Below, piece by piece: positions 24,737-33,447 of a stretch of DNA of 64,000 nt. The stretch lies in assembly GCF_007989625.1 (NCBI RefSeq), contig NZ_BJUK01000019.1, forward strand, positions 1 through 64,000, read 5' to 3'. The notes below the pieces were generated by a model. It made no database searches. It worked only from the letters and a program-made list of their open reading frames with translations, and had not been told where the DNA came from. This DNA comes from Bisbaumannia pacifica. Its GTDB lineage: Bacteria > Pseudomonadota > Gammaproteobacteria > Pseudomonadales > Halomonadaceae. The position numbers and the translations under genes were made by a program. The number at the start of each line of letters is the position of its first letter. Within the stretch, counting starts at the first letter, position 1.

Positions 24737-26501
24737 GCGCTTTCTCGTCTGTCGCCGGGGCGACGGCCCGGGGCAGCTCGACCCGGAACCAGGCCCCTCC
24801 CGTCGCGTTGTTGCCGGCCTGGAGACGGCCGTCCAGGTCCTGAACGATACCGAAGCTGATAAAGAGCCCCAAGCCCAGGCCGTCGCCCACCGCCTTGGTG
24901 GTAAAGAAGGGGTCGAAGAGCTTGTCGAGCAGCGCCTCGGGAATGCCCGGCCCATTATCGGCGATATGCACCACCCAGCACGAGGGTGCCGCCTCGATGT
25001 TCACCTCGAGTCGTGGCGCCTCGACGCCGCGCAGGGCATCCAGGGCATTGCGCAAGAGGTTGGTCAGCAGTTGCTCGAGGCGCACCTCGTCCCCCAGCAC
25101 CCAGGCCGACTCGGCCTCGGGGCGTCTCACCACCGGGTCGATACCCTGCTTATCGAGACGCTCGGCCAGCAGCTCCAGCACGAAATCGAGGCACGCCGAC
25201 AGGTCGACCGGCTCCCGGGTGCCGCCCTTGCGGGCATACAGCTTGAGCTGGCGGATCAGGGTGGCCAGGCGCTCGCAGAGCCCCTGGATGCGCCGAAAGT
25301 TCTCCTCCGCGGCCTCCGAACGCCCGCGCTGCATCAGCCGCTCGCCGTTGGCGGCATAGGTGCGAATCCCCGACAGGGGCTGGTTGAGCTCGTGGGCGAT
25401 GCCCGCCGCCATGGTGCCCAGGGCCGCCAGCTTGCCGGCCTGCACCAGCTCCGCCTGGGCCTCGTGCAGGGCACGGGTGCGCTCCACCACCCGCGCCTCC
25501 AGCTGCTCGTTGGCCTCGCGATAGATCCGTGCCTCCCGCTCGCGCAGGCGCTGGCGTTTCTGCCGCTCGCGCAGCCAGAGCCCCAGCAGCAGCAGCGCCA
25601 CCCACACCGCAGCGCCCCCCATCAGCGCATTGCGGGCGCTGACATAGAGGGGGCGCACCGGGGTCAGGTAGTGCATCCGCCAGCCCAAGGTCGCCAACGG
25701 CAAGGCACTGGCCAGGTAACGCTCGCCGAGCCCCTGGTCGCCGATGCGCAGGGTACCGTCGCCCAGGCGTTCGCCCAGGGGCTCCAGGGGCCGTCCCATG
25801 AATTGGCGCTGGGCGCGGATCTCCGCCCGGGCCCTCGGCGAGAGCTCGCCGAGCCGTCGATAGCGCCACTCGGGACGACTGGAGAGGATCACCACGCCAT
25901 TGGCATCGATCAACAGGACCCGCTCGCCGGCCCGACGCCAGTCGGTCTGCAGCGCCTCCAGGGAGACCTTGACCACCAGCACCCCGGTGGGCGATGCCCG
26001 CTCCTGGCCCACCGCCGCAGCGATAAAGTAGCCCGGCCGCCCGGTGGTGCTGCCCACGGCGAAGAACTCCCCCCACCCCTCGGCCAGGGCATCGTGCACA
26101 TAGGGGCGGAAGCGGTAGTCGTGGCCGACGAAGCTGTCGGGGCCGGCATGGTTGCTGCTGGCCAGGGTGATGCCTTCGGCGTCCACCAGGAAGATCGCCT
26201 CGGCGCCGGAGCGTTCCGCGACCCGCGCCAGGTAGGCATTGACCTGAGGCAGGAAGACCCCGGCGGGGTCGAGCAGGGCGGCCTGCACCAGGGGCTGGCG
26301 CGCCAGCAGATCCGGCAGGTAGGTGAAGCGCTCCTGGGCGCCCTCCAGGCTGCTGCCATAGAGGGCCAGGCGGGCCTCGGCATGGCGCCGGGCCTCCGCC
26401 TGGGCCTGGGCATACTGCCAGTGCCAGAGCCACCACAGGCTCAGCAGGGCGATGGCGGCCGGGACCAGCCACGGCAGCCGACGCAGCCCCTGCCGAGTCA
26501 A
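24729..26501 (-). CDS. dctB: DctB-type sensor histidine kinase
   Basis: The 590-residue kinase has a transmembrane helix (WLVPAAIALLSLWWLWHW), a periplasmic double-PAS/dCache sensor (residues about 35-285, with DYRFRPYVHDAL and GYFIAAAV as ligand-pocket segments), a second helix, a coiled linker, the H-box GIAHELNQPLSGIRTYAANG and ATPase N/G boxes (LLTNLLRNALDAL, DNGPGIP, GLGLGLFISFGIV). This domain order is DctB, the sensor of C4-dicarboxylates or related acids. The start overlaps the upstream lipoprotein stop by 4 bp. Symbol given at family level; the true ligand may differ. Confidence 0.87.
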   Translation of the reverse strand: MTRQGLRRLPWLVPAAIALLSLWWLWHWQYAQAQAEARRHAEARLALYGSSLEGAQERFTYLPDLLARQPLVQAALLDPAGVFLPQVNAYLARVAERSGAEAIFLVDAEGITLASSNHAGPDSFVGHDYRFRPYVHDALAEGWGEFFAVGSTTGRPGYFIAAAVGQERASPTGVLVVKVSLEALQTDWRRAGERVLLIDANGVVILSSRPEWRYRRLGELSPRARAEIRAQRQFMGRPLEPLGERLGDGTLRIGDQGLGERYLASALPLATLGWRMHYLTPVRPLYVSARNALMGGAAVWVALLLLGLWLRERQKRQRLREREARIYREANEQLEARVVERTRALHEAQAELVQAGKLAALGTMAAGIAHELNQPLSGIRTYAANGERLMQRGRSEAAEENFRRIQGLCERLATLIRQLKLYARKGGTREPVDLSACLDFVLELLAERLDKQGIDPVVRRPEAESAWVLGDEVRLEQLLTNLLRNALDALRGVEAPRLEVNIEAAPSCWVVHIADNGPGIPEALLDKLFDPFFTTKAVGDGLGLGLFISFGIVQDLDGRLQAGNNATGGAWFRVELPRAVAPATDEKAHE

Positions 26502-26848
26502 GGCAATAGCCCCAGCTCGGCCTCAAGCTCGACCAACAGGGGATCGAGCTCATGGGGCGCCAGGGCCCGGCCGTGACGCCAGCCACGCAGGTCGACGCGA
26601 CTCCCCTCCCCCGCGCGGCGGGCATCGAGGCGAATCCGCACGTCGCCGCGGACGAACTCGAGGCGCCCGAGACGGGCATCACCGCCGAGCGCCACATAGC
26701 CGCGGTCGGTAAACAGCTCCAGCGCCGCCGTCATCACCGCCGGGCGCGGGGCATCGAGGCGCAGCTCCCGAGGCTCGGCCGACGGCGGCGCGGCGGCACA
26801 GCCGCTCAGCAGCAGGAGCGCCAGGGCGCAGAGCCAGACTCGCTTCAT
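26498..26848 (-). CDS. Lipoprotein of unknown function in the dctBD operon
   Basis: This 116-residue predicted lipoprotein (MKRVWLCALALLLLSGCAAA, lipobox LSGC) has a mature part of mixed strand and helix including RPAVMTAALELFTDRGYVAL and a charged GWRHGRALAPHELDPLL end. The pattern of an ALELF-x-x-x-G-Y-x-x helix followed by short strands recalls small outer-membrane-associated domains, but I do not recognise the family. It overlaps both the second lipoprotein upstream and dctB downstream by 4 bp, so translation is likely coupled and a functional link with the kinase is plausible. Confidence 0.75.
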   Translation of the reverse strand: MKRVWLCALALLLLSGCAAAPPSAEPRELRLDAPRPAVMTAALELFTDRGYVALGGDARLGRLEFVRGDVRIRLDARRAGEGSRVDLRGWRHGRALAPHELDPLLVELEAELGLLP

Positions 26849-27363
26849 ATCGTTGTCTCCTCGATGGCGGCCCTCAGGCCGCGGCAAAAGCCGGCGTTAT
26901 CGGCGCGCCCCAGGCTACGGATCACGCCGTGGGGCTCTCGGCGGCGGACCTCCCGGCCGACCCGCACCTCGTCACGGCTCAACCACACCGAGACGCGCTC
27001 CTGGTCGATCGCCCGATGGTCGGGGTGATAGACGCCGAAAAGGGGCGGATAGGGGCCAGGATAAGCGAGGCCGAGAGGGTGCCACGGATCACGCTCGAAG
27101 GGGTAGCCATAGGCCCGCAGCGGCCCCGCCGAGGCCTTCTCGGCGCTGATCAGGCCCAGCGCCATATCGCTGTCGCGCAGCCTGAACCCCTCGGCCTCCA
27201 GGGCCCGCACCACTCGCTGCGCATAGTCGACCCTGTCCCTCGCCGCCGGGGCCTCCCATCGGCACTCCGCCACCGTCACCAGCGGCTGGTGTAGCGGGGT
27301 CACGGCCCGCCCCGCGCACCCCGCCAGGACCAGCGGAATCAACCAGAGTCCATAGATACGCAT
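26845..27363 (-). CDS. Lipoprotein of unknown function, first gene of the dctBD operon
   Basis: The 172-residue predicted lipoprotein (MRIYGLWLIPLVLAGCAGRA, lipobox LAGC) has a mature region with a helix (DYAQRVVRALEAEGFRLRDS) followed by a Pro/Tyr-rich loop (LGLAYPGPYPPLFGVYHP) and Arg-rich strands. The 'RVVRALEAEGF.L' element is analogous to 'ALELFTDRGYVAL' in the next lipoprotein, so the two may be distant paralogues. GGGAGG lies about 7 bases before the ATG. No family recognised. It leads a four-gene unit with the sensor kinase and the sigma-54 activator. Confidence 0.75.
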   Translation of the reverse strand: MRIYGLWLIPLVLAGCAGRAVTPLHQPLVTVAECRWEAPAARDRVDYAQRVVRALEAEGFRLRDSDMALGLISAEKASAGPLRAYGYPFERDPWHPLGLAYPGPYPPLFGVYHPDHRAIDQERVSVWLSRDEVRVGREVRRREPHGVIRSLGRADNAGFCRGLRAAIEETTI

Positions 27364-27529
27364 CGCACACCTCCCAGGGAATCGCCTCGGCCACGCCGGA
27401 GCCCGCGGGACGTGCAAGGGGCGCGGTCAGCTCTTATGCTCAGCGTAACCCCCGGCACGACCGGCTCGTACGGACGAATGATACGCCTCTTGACCGCCGG
27501 CCCACGGCTTGATTCCCAGGAGACCCGAG

Positions 27530-28681
27530 ATGAAGATCCTGATCGCCCCCGACAGCTACAAGGATGCCCTGGCGGCCAGCGATGCCGCCGCCGCCATCGC
27601 CCAGGGTATCCGTCGCGCCGCCCCCGAGGCCAGCTGCGTGCTCTGCCCCCTGGGCGACGGCGGCGAAGGGACCCTGGACGCCCTGCTCGCCGCCACCGGC
27701 GCCGAACGCCGCCTGACTCGGGTGCAGGATGCCCTGGGGCGCCCCATCGAGGCGGCCTGGGGCTGGCTGGAGGAGTCGCGCACCGCCTTCGTCGAGCTGG
27801 CCCAGGCCAGCGGCCTGGAGGCGCTGCGCCGGGACGAGCGCGACGCCCTGAGCGCTTCCACCTTCGGCACCGGCGAGCTGATCCGCGCGGCCCTGGACGC
27901 CGGTGCCCGCCGGCTGCTGTTGACCCTCGGCGGCAGCGCCACCAACGACGCCGGAGCGGGAATGCTCCAGGCCCTGGGCGCCCGCCTGCTAAATTCCCGC
28001 GGCGAGGCCCTGCCTCCCGGTGGCGCGGCCCTGGCCGAACTGGATCGCCTCGAGCTCGATGACCTGGACCCGCGCCTGGCCGGGCTGGAGGTGCAGGCCG
28101 CCGTCGACGTGGACAACCCCCTGCTCGGGGAACGCGGCGCCAGCGCCGTCTTCGGCCCCCAGAAGGGCGCCGACGCGACGCAGGTGGCGCGCCTGGATGC
28201 CGCCCTGGCGAACTTCGCCGAGCGGGTCGCCGCCATCCTCGGCGAGGAGCATCGCGACCTGCCCGGGGCCGGGGCCGCCGGGGGCATGGGCTTCGCCGCC
28301 CGCGCCTTCCTCGGCGCCGACCTGCGCCCCGGTATCGAGCTGGTGATGGAGCAGGTCGACTTCGCTGCCCTGCTCGAGGGCAGCGACCTGGTGATCACCG
28401 GCGAGGGGCAGCTGGATGGGCAGAGCCTGGCCGGCAAGACGCCGGTGGGCGTGGCGCGCCGCGCCCGGGCCGCCGAGATCCCCTGCGTGGTGCTGGCGGG
28501 GCGCCTGGGGCCCCAGTGGCAGGCCGCCCATGATGAGGGCGTCACCGCCGCCTTCGCCCTGGCCGACGGCCCCATGGACCTGGACAGCGCCCTGACTCGC
28601 TGCGATGAGTTCCTGGCGGATCGCGCCGAGAGCCTGATCCGGCTGATCCGGCTGATCCGCGCCTGGCGCCTCTCCCCCTGA
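27530..28681 (+). CDS. Glycerate kinase (GarK/GlxK family)
   Basis: The 383-residue enzyme phosphorylates glycerate in the glyoxylate/sugar-acid pathway. Family motifs are MKILIAPDSYKDALAASDAA at the N-terminus, PLGDGGEGTLDALL, LLLTLGGSATNDAGAGMLQA and DLVITGEGQLDGQSLAGKTP. Length is typical. The ATG at 27530 has GGAG 8-9 bases upstream. The C-terminus ends in an unusual LIRLIRLIR repeat, and the 3' end is duplicated just after the stop codon (28693-28737), so the present terminus may be recent. It stands alone; no tartronate genes are next to it. Confidence 0.9.
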   Translation: MKILIAPDSYKDALAASDAAAAIAQGIRRAAPEASCVLCPLGDGGEGTLDALLAATGAERRLTRVQDALGRPIEAAWGWLEESRTAFVELAQASGLEALRRDERDALSASTFGTGELIRAALDAGARRLLLTLGGSATNDAGAGMLQALGARLLNSRGEALPPGGAALAELDRLELDDLDPRLAGLEVQAAVDVDNPLLGERGASAVFGPQKGADATQVARLDAALANFAERVAAILGEEHRDLPGAGAAGGMGFAARAFLGADLRPGIELVMEQVDFAALLEGSDLVITGEGQLDGQSLAGKTPVGVARRARAAEIPCVVLAGRLGPQWQAAHDEGVTAAFALADGPMDLDSALTRCDEFLADRAESLIRLIRLIRAWRLSP

Positions 28682-28737
28682 GAGACGAGCCGCTGGCGGA
28701 TCGCGCCGAGCGCCTGGTCCGGCCGATCCGCGCCTAG
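28613..28737 (+). repeat. Imperfect duplication of the glycerate kinase 3' end
   Basis: The segment from CTGGCGGATCGCGCCGAG to CGCCTGG (28613-28666) recurs at 28693-28737 with three substitutions, lacking a 9-bp GCTGATCCG unit that is itself doubled in the first copy. The second copy lies past the stop codon and would end in a TAG in the same register of the repeat. Confidence 0.85.
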
Positions 28738-28805
28738 TACTCGGGTACCCAATCGAACCCCCGGCGCCTTGCGCCGGATCACGATTGAGGCCGACTATGG
28801 GGGCT

Positions 28806-28827
28806 ATGATAAGAAACGTCTTATCAT
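28806..28827. promoter_or_regulatory. Perfect 9-bp palindrome upstream of dps
   Basis: ATGATAAGA and TCTTATCAT are perfect inverted arms around AACG, 62 bp before the dps start codon. A candidate promoter (CTTATC, 18 bp, TAGACT near 28843) begins inside it, so it could be a repressor or activator operator. It does not match the OxyR, MntR or Fur consensus well. Confidence 0.5.
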
Positions 28828-28888
28828 CTCTGCCCTCGGGGCCTAGACTGGACTCAGCATTCACCCAAGGATCAAGGAGGCATCCCAC

Positions 28889-29362
28889 ATGTCCGATATC
28901 AATGCCATCGGCCTGCACGAATCCAGCGCCAGCCAACTCGCCGAGAAGCTCAACGAGCTGCTGGCCAACTACCAAATCTTCTATATGAACGTGCGCGGCT
29001 ACCACTGGAACGTCAAGGGTCCGCAATTCTTCGAGCTGCACACCAAGTTCGAGGAGTTCTATACCGACCTGCTGACCAAGGTGGACGAGGTGGCGGAGCG
29101 CATCCTGACCCTGGGCCATCAGCCGGTTCACGCCTACAGCGATTACACCCAGCTGTCGCGCATCGCCGAGGAGAAGAACGTCCATGATGGCGAGGCCTGC
29201 GTGCGCGGCGTGCTCAAGGGCTACCAGACCCTGATCGAGCTGCAGCGGGAGATCCTCTCCCTGGCCTCGGACGCCGACGACGAGGGCACCGCCGCCCAGG
29301 CCGGCGACTATATCCGCGAGCAGGAGAAGACCGTCTGGATGCTTAACGCCTATCTGGGCTAG
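28889..29362 (+). CDS. dps: Dps family DNA-protection/ferritin-like protein
   Basis: This 157-residue four-helix protein oxidises and stores iron and shields DNA under stress. The inter-subunit ferroxidase residues are visible in NVRGYHWNVKGPQFFELHTK and FYTDLLTKVDEVAERILTLG (His, His, Asp, Glu pattern). Length is the family norm and the short N-terminus lacks the Lys-rich tail of E. coli Dps. An excellent ribosome binding site (AAGGAGG) precedes the ATG. It is monocistronic, with a long palindrome upstream and a strong hairpin downstream. Confidence 0.93.
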   Translation: MSDINAIGLHESSASQLAEKLNELLANYQIFYMNVRGYHWNVKGPQFFELHTKFEEFYTDLLTKVDEVAERILTLGHQPVHAYSDYTQLSRIAEEKNVHDGEACVRGVLKGYQTLIELQREILSLASDADDEGTAAQAGDYIREQEKTVWMLNAYLG

Positions 29363-29381
29363 TCAGCCAGCCGCTGTCTCT

Positions 29382-29412
29382 CCAAGACGCCGCCCTAAGG
29401 GCGGCGTCTTGG
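29382..29412. terminator. Hairpin terminator between dps and pepD
   Basis: CCAAGACGCCGCCC pairs perfectly over 14 bp with GGGCGGCGTCTTGG around TAA. It lies between convergent genes and probably works in both directions, though the T-run is short. Confidence 0.75.
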
Positions 29413-29433
29413 TGTCTGACTCGAGTGTGCGAC

Positions 29434-30894
29434 TTAGCCCTCGGCCAGCTCCTCGATCAGAGCCCGCAGCAGGCCCCAGAACTCCTCGACGGAGTCCAGC
29501 TCCGCGCGTTCATCTGGCGAATGGGCCCCGCGAATCATCGGCCCGAAGGAGATCATCTCCAGCACCGGGTACTTGCCTCCCAGGATGCCGCACTCCAGCC
29601 CCGCATGGATCACCTTGACCTCCGGATCGCGGCCCAGGCGGCGTCGATGCAGGTCGCAAAAGCGCGCCAGCAGCCGACTATCGGGGTCGGGGGTCCAGCC
29701 GGGATAGGCGTTCTCCACCCGGGTGCGGGCGCCGATCAGCCCGAACAGGGCACGGAAGCGGTCCGCCAGGTCCCGGGTGGCGCTATCGCGCAGGGAGCGC
29801 ACCAGGGCACAGAGATGGAAGCGCCCCGCCGCCAGGCTCACCACTCCCAGGTTATTGGAGGTCTCCACCACCCCGGGCAGCTCGGCACTCATGCGCTCGA
29901 CCCCGCAGGGGGCGGCGTGCAGGGCATCCACCAGCAGGTGGCTGGCGGTGGGGGTCAGGGCCTCCTCGACCTCGTCGCCCCAGGGGCTTAGCGTCAGGCA
30001 CAGCCCCTCGTCGACGCCCTTGAGCTCGGCACGCAGCTCCGCCGCCAGGGCCTCGAGCCTTGCCTGGGCCGAGACCACTTCGTCCTCCGGCAGCGCCAGG
30101 GTGGCGAAGGCCTCCCGGGGCAGGGCATTGCGCAGGGTGCCCCCCTGGTAGTCGATCAACCGCACCTCGCAGGGCGCCAGGGCGCGCAGGACCCGCATCA
30201 GCAGGCGGTTGGCGTTGCCGCGTCCCTTGTGGATATCGATGCCCGAGTGGCCGCCCATCAGGCCGGTCAGGGCCAGGCGATAGGCGCGTTCCTCCTCGCT
30301 CAGGGGACTGGTGGGTAGCTGCGCCTCCACCACCACGTCGGCGCCACCGGCGCAGCCCACATAGACCTGGCCACGATCCTCGGAGTCCAGGTTGAGCAGC
30401 AGTTGCCCCTGAAGCCAGCCCTCGGCGAGGTTGAGGGCGCCGCCCATGGAGGACTCCTCCTCCAGGGTGAAGAGCGCTTCCAGGGGGCCATGCACCAGGC
30501 TCTCGTCCTCGAGGATCGCCAGGGCCGCGGCCACCCCCAGGCCGTTGTCGGCGCCCAGGGTGGTGTGGCGGGCGTGCAACCAGCCCTCCGCCACATAGGT
30601 GTCGATGGGGTCGCGGGTGAAGTCGTGGGGATGATCGGCATTGGCCTGGGCCACCATGTCCAGGTGACCCTGGAGGATCACCCCGGGGGCCGCCTCACAC
30701 CCGGGGCTGGCCGCCTTGCGGATACGCAGGTTGCCATAGGCGTCGCGATCATGGGCCAGGCCCCGGGCCTCGGCCCAGGCCTCGAGGGCCGCCACCAGGG
30801 CCGCCTCGTGGCCGGAGGGGCGCGGGGTATTGCACAGGGTACGGAAGTGGCGCCACAGCAGGCGCGGCTCGAGCTGTTCGAGATGTGCGTTCAT
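29434..30894 (-). CDS. pepD: Aminoacyl-histidine dipeptidase (peptidase D)
   Basis: The 486-residue M20C metallopeptidase hydrolyses Xaa-His and other dipeptides in the cytosol. Zinc-site motifs are ILQGHLDMVAQANAD, TTLGADNGLGVAAALAIL, the catalytic EEESSMGGALN and VIHAGLECGILGGKYP near the C-terminus. Length and N-terminus (LWRHFRTLCNTPRPSGHE) match PepD closely. It is a single gene; the downstream hairpin at 29382-29412 ends it. Confidence 0.95.
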   Translation of the reverse strand: MNAHLEQLEPRLLWRHFRTLCNTPRPSGHEAALVAALEAWAEARGLAHDRDAYGNLRIRKAASPGCEAAPGVILQGHLDMVAQANADHPHDFTRDPIDTYVAEGWLHARHTTLGADNGLGVAAALAILEDESLVHGPLEALFTLEEESSMGGALNLAEGWLQGQLLLNLDSEDRGQVYVGCAGGADVVVEAQLPTSPLSEEERAYRLALTGLMGGHSGIDIHKGRGNANRLLMRVLRALAPCEVRLIDYQGGTLRNALPREAFATLALPEDEVVSAQARLEALAAELRAELKGVDEGLCLTLSPWGDEVEEALTPTASHLLVDALHAAPCGVERMSAELPGVVETSNNLGVVSLAAGRFHLCALVRSLRDSATRDLADRFRALFGLIGARTRVENAYPGWTPDPDSRLLARFCDLHRRRLGRDPEVKVIHAGLECGILGGKYPVLEMISFGPMIRGAHSPDERAELDSVEEFWGLLRALIEELAEG

Positions 30895-31032
30895 AGCGGC
30901 TCTGTTCGGTCGATAACCGGCCTACCTTACCGGCCGGTCACGACCAGGAAAAGGCGTTTACCGTGCCAAGGCCGTCAGCCCCTCACCGGCCTCGGCGTCC
31001 GGCGCTCCGCCTCCCGTGGCCTTAGAGGCGCT

Positions 31033-33270
31033 TTAGTCCGGGGCGTCCAGAAAGGGCACCAGCGCCGCCAGGGCCCGGCGCAGCCGGGCCTCCACCTCGC
31101 GCCGACCGCTAAGCCCGAGGGTCCGGGCCAGCCAGGCGGTGTCGCGGCCCTGGAAGAGCGCCGCGACCAGCAGCCAGGCGTGGTCATCCCGGGGCGCGCC
31201 GCAGGCCAGCGCCCGGCGTAGGGCGGCCTGCAGGGCCGGGCGCGCCAGGGCCGGGGCACGCTTGGCGAAGGCCACGTCCTCCAGGTCGCGGCGCTGCCCC
31301 GGGGTCAGCGGCGCCGCCGCGCCCTCCGCCAGCAGCGCCAGGGCCAGCTCGGGGTCCAGCGCCTCGAGCTCGAAGGCCAGCAGGCTGGGCAGCAGGGCCT
31401 GGAAGGCCTCGGCCAGCGCCGCCGCCAGGGCTTCGCCGGCGGGGCTGGTGGGGCAGACCACCATCAGCGCATGCTCGCCGCTGGCGGCCTCCCGGGTCAG
31501 CCCCAGGCGTACCGTACGGAAGCCCGCGGCGCGCCAGAAGGCCAGCAGCCCCGGCTCGGCGCCGAAGCTGGCCCCCAGCAGGTCGATGCCGTCGTGGCGG
31601 GCCTGCGCCAGCTCACCGGCCAGCAGCGCCTCGCCGAGGCCCTGGCGGCGACAGTCGCCATGCACGGCGATACGCATCACCCGCCGCAGCCGCGCCCGCA
31701 GCGCCGCCCGGGAGCCGGCATGGGCGGCCAGGGACTGGGCCAGCAGGTGCCCGCGGGGGCGGCGCTCTCCCCGGGCCACCCGCTCCGCCAGCTCGGCGGA
31801 AAAGCCCCCCTCCTCCACGCAGAGGGTCACCCCCAGGGGCGCACCATTCGCTTCCAGGCTGGTGATATGCACCCCGGGCCCGTCGAGCAGCTGGCGCAGG
31901 TCGCTGGGCTGGGTGCGGTAGTGGGCCTGCACCAGCAGGCCGAACAGGGCCCGCAGGCGAGGCTCGTCGGCGGCCAGTTCGGCGCGCCGCAGGCGCCGAC
32001 GACTCAGGGTCGAGGCGGGCGGCAGCGCCGCCGGCGGATCGGCGGGCTCGGCGTCCAGCAACGGCAGGCGCCGACGACTCAGGGTCGAGACGGGCGACAG
32101 CGCCGCCGGCGGATCGGCGGGCTCGGCGTCCAGCAGCAGCAGGCGATCGGTCAGCGCCTCCAGGGGGTCTCCCGGGGCCCAGCGCACCGGAGTGAGCAAG
32201 CGCAGCCCTTGCCACTGGGGGGCCTGGCGCTCGAGGTGCTCGCGAAAGCGCAGCGCGAAGCCGCGCCCCGAGCCCTCGTAGCCGTGTACCGTGGTGGCGA
32301 AGACCAGCCGCGGGAAGTGCCCCAGCCAGCGCCCCAGCAGGGGAGCGGGAATGGCCGCCGCCTCGTCCACCAGCAGCAGCCCCCCCTTGGCATCGATCTC
32401 GCCGGCCTCCAGGGCCGCCATCAGGGCGTCCGGGGCCAGGAAGGTCACCGCCTGGCCGCTGGCCGCGAGACGGAAGTCGTTGCCCTGGCGACGCCCCTCG
32501 GGGCACAGCGCGGCGAGGCGCTCGAATAGCGCCTCAAGGGCAGCGGGACGCGGGGCGGTGAGGAAGATCCGCGGCTCGCCGGCGGCCAGCCAGCGGGCGC
32601 AGGCGATGCCCAGGGCGGCGCTCTTGCCACGACCGCGGTCGGCGGTGAGCACCAGGGGACGCCGACGCCGCAGCTTGACCAGGCGCGCCACCGCCTCGGC
32701 CTGATCGCGGGTCAGGCAGTCGCCATCGGGGCTCGGTGCCACGGGCACCGCCTCGCCCAGCCGGGGGGGCTGCGGCAAGATGCCGGGGCGCCAGCTCAGG
32801 ACCTCCGGGGCGTCCGCCAGCAGCCGCGCCAACCGTGCCAGGTAGCGGGCGCTAAGCTGCTCGACCCGATAGGGGTGCTCGGCCAGGCGCCGGTAGTCGG
32901 CATCAGGCGCCGCCCCCCAGTCGGCAGGAGTCAGCAGCACCAGCAGGCCGCCGGCCCGCAGGGTACCGGCCAGGGCGCCGAAGGCCTCCGGGTCGAAGCC
33001 TTCGCCTGCGCCCTGGGCGGCGAAGACGATCAGGTCATGTTCGCCGCCCAGGCGGGTGCGCGCCTTGCCGGGCGGCAGGCCATGCTCCGCGACCCCGGCG
33101 GGCGGATGGTCGGCGACCCATAGCGGCCGGCCCCAGGCGGCGGCATTCCAGAGCGCCAGGGCCCGTGCCCGGCACGCCTCGGCATCGCCGGCCAGCCACA
33201 CCAGGCCACGCCACTGGCGCTCGGCCAGGGCGTCGTGCCAGGCCAGCAGGGGAGCGAGTTCTTCGGTCAT
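31033..33270 (-). CDS. tmcA: tRNA(Met) cytidine acetyltransferase
   Basis: The 745-residue enzyme makes N4-acetylcytidine at the wobble base of elongator tRNA-Met. It has an N-terminal DUF1726 region, an RNA-helicase-like ATPase (Walker A LTADRGRGKSAALGIA, Walker B GGLLLVDEAAAIP) and a GNAT acetyltransferase domain (RRQGLGEALLAGELA) with a C-terminal tRNA-binding tail. The ATG at 33270 is used, although the strong AGGAGG is better spaced for a TTG at 33276. It contains a 25-residue in-frame tandem duplication (DNA 31991-32140) in the linker before HYRTQPSDL. Confidence 0.93.
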   Translation of the reverse strand: MTEELAPLLAWHDALAERQWRGLVWLAGDAEACRARALALWNAAAWGRPLWVADHPPAGVAEHGLPPGKARTRLGGEHDLIVFAAQGAGEGFDPEAFGALAGTLRAGGLLVLLTPADWGAAPDADYRRLAEHPYRVEQLSARYLARLARLLADAPEVLSWRPGILPQPPRLGEAVPVAPSPDGDCLTRDQAEAVARLVKLRRRRPLVLTADRGRGKSAALGIACARWLAAGEPRIFLTAPRPAALEALFERLAALCPEGRRQGNDFRLAASGQAVTFLAPDALMAALEAGEIDAKGGLLLVDEAAAIPAPLLGRWLGHFPRLVFATTVHGYEGSGRGFALRFREHLERQAPQWQGLRLLTPVRWAPGDPLEALTDRLLLLDAEPADPPAALSPVSTLSRRRLPLLDAEPADPPAALPPASTLSRRRLRRAELAADEPRLRALFGLLVQAHYRTQPSDLRQLLDGPGVHITSLEANGAPLGVTLCVEEGGFSAELAERVARGERRPRGHLLAQSLAAHAGSRAALRARLRRVMRIAVHGDCRRQGLGEALLAGELAQARHDGIDLLGASFGAEPGLLAFWRAAGFRTVRLGLTREAASGEHALMVVCPTSPAGEALAAALAEAFQALLPSLLAFELEALDPELALALLAEGAAAPLTPGQRRDLEDVAFAKRAPALARPALQAALRRALACGAPRDDHAWLLVAALFQGRDTAWLARTLGLSGRREVEARLRRALAALVPFLDAPD
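31991..32140 (-). repeat. 75-bp in-frame tandem duplication inside tmcA
   Basis: Two 75-bp units (31991-32065 and 32066-32140) differ at only a few bases. They encode two copies of LLDAEPADPPAAL followed by STLSRRRL, differing at SPV versus PPA. The extra unit lengthens the linker between the helicase and acetyltransferase parts. Confidence 0.92.
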
Positions 33271-33447
33271 CGACAAGGGAGGCACCTCCTGAGGGCCGCA
33301 GTGTAGCAGCGACGCGACGCGATACCAGGCGCCTGCCAGGCCGGCGGGGCGCCCCCACGGCTGCCAAGCCGGCGGCTAACTGCTATGATTCGCCGCTGAG
33401 ATTTCGTCCCATTTCACTCTATATCGTGCTCCGGCAGGAGGCCCCGC

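Noticed and set aside
30895..31032. Possible terminator or small gene between pepD and tmcA
   Set aside because: Only weak imperfect hairpins without T-tracts were seen, and no short frame with a ribosome binding site.
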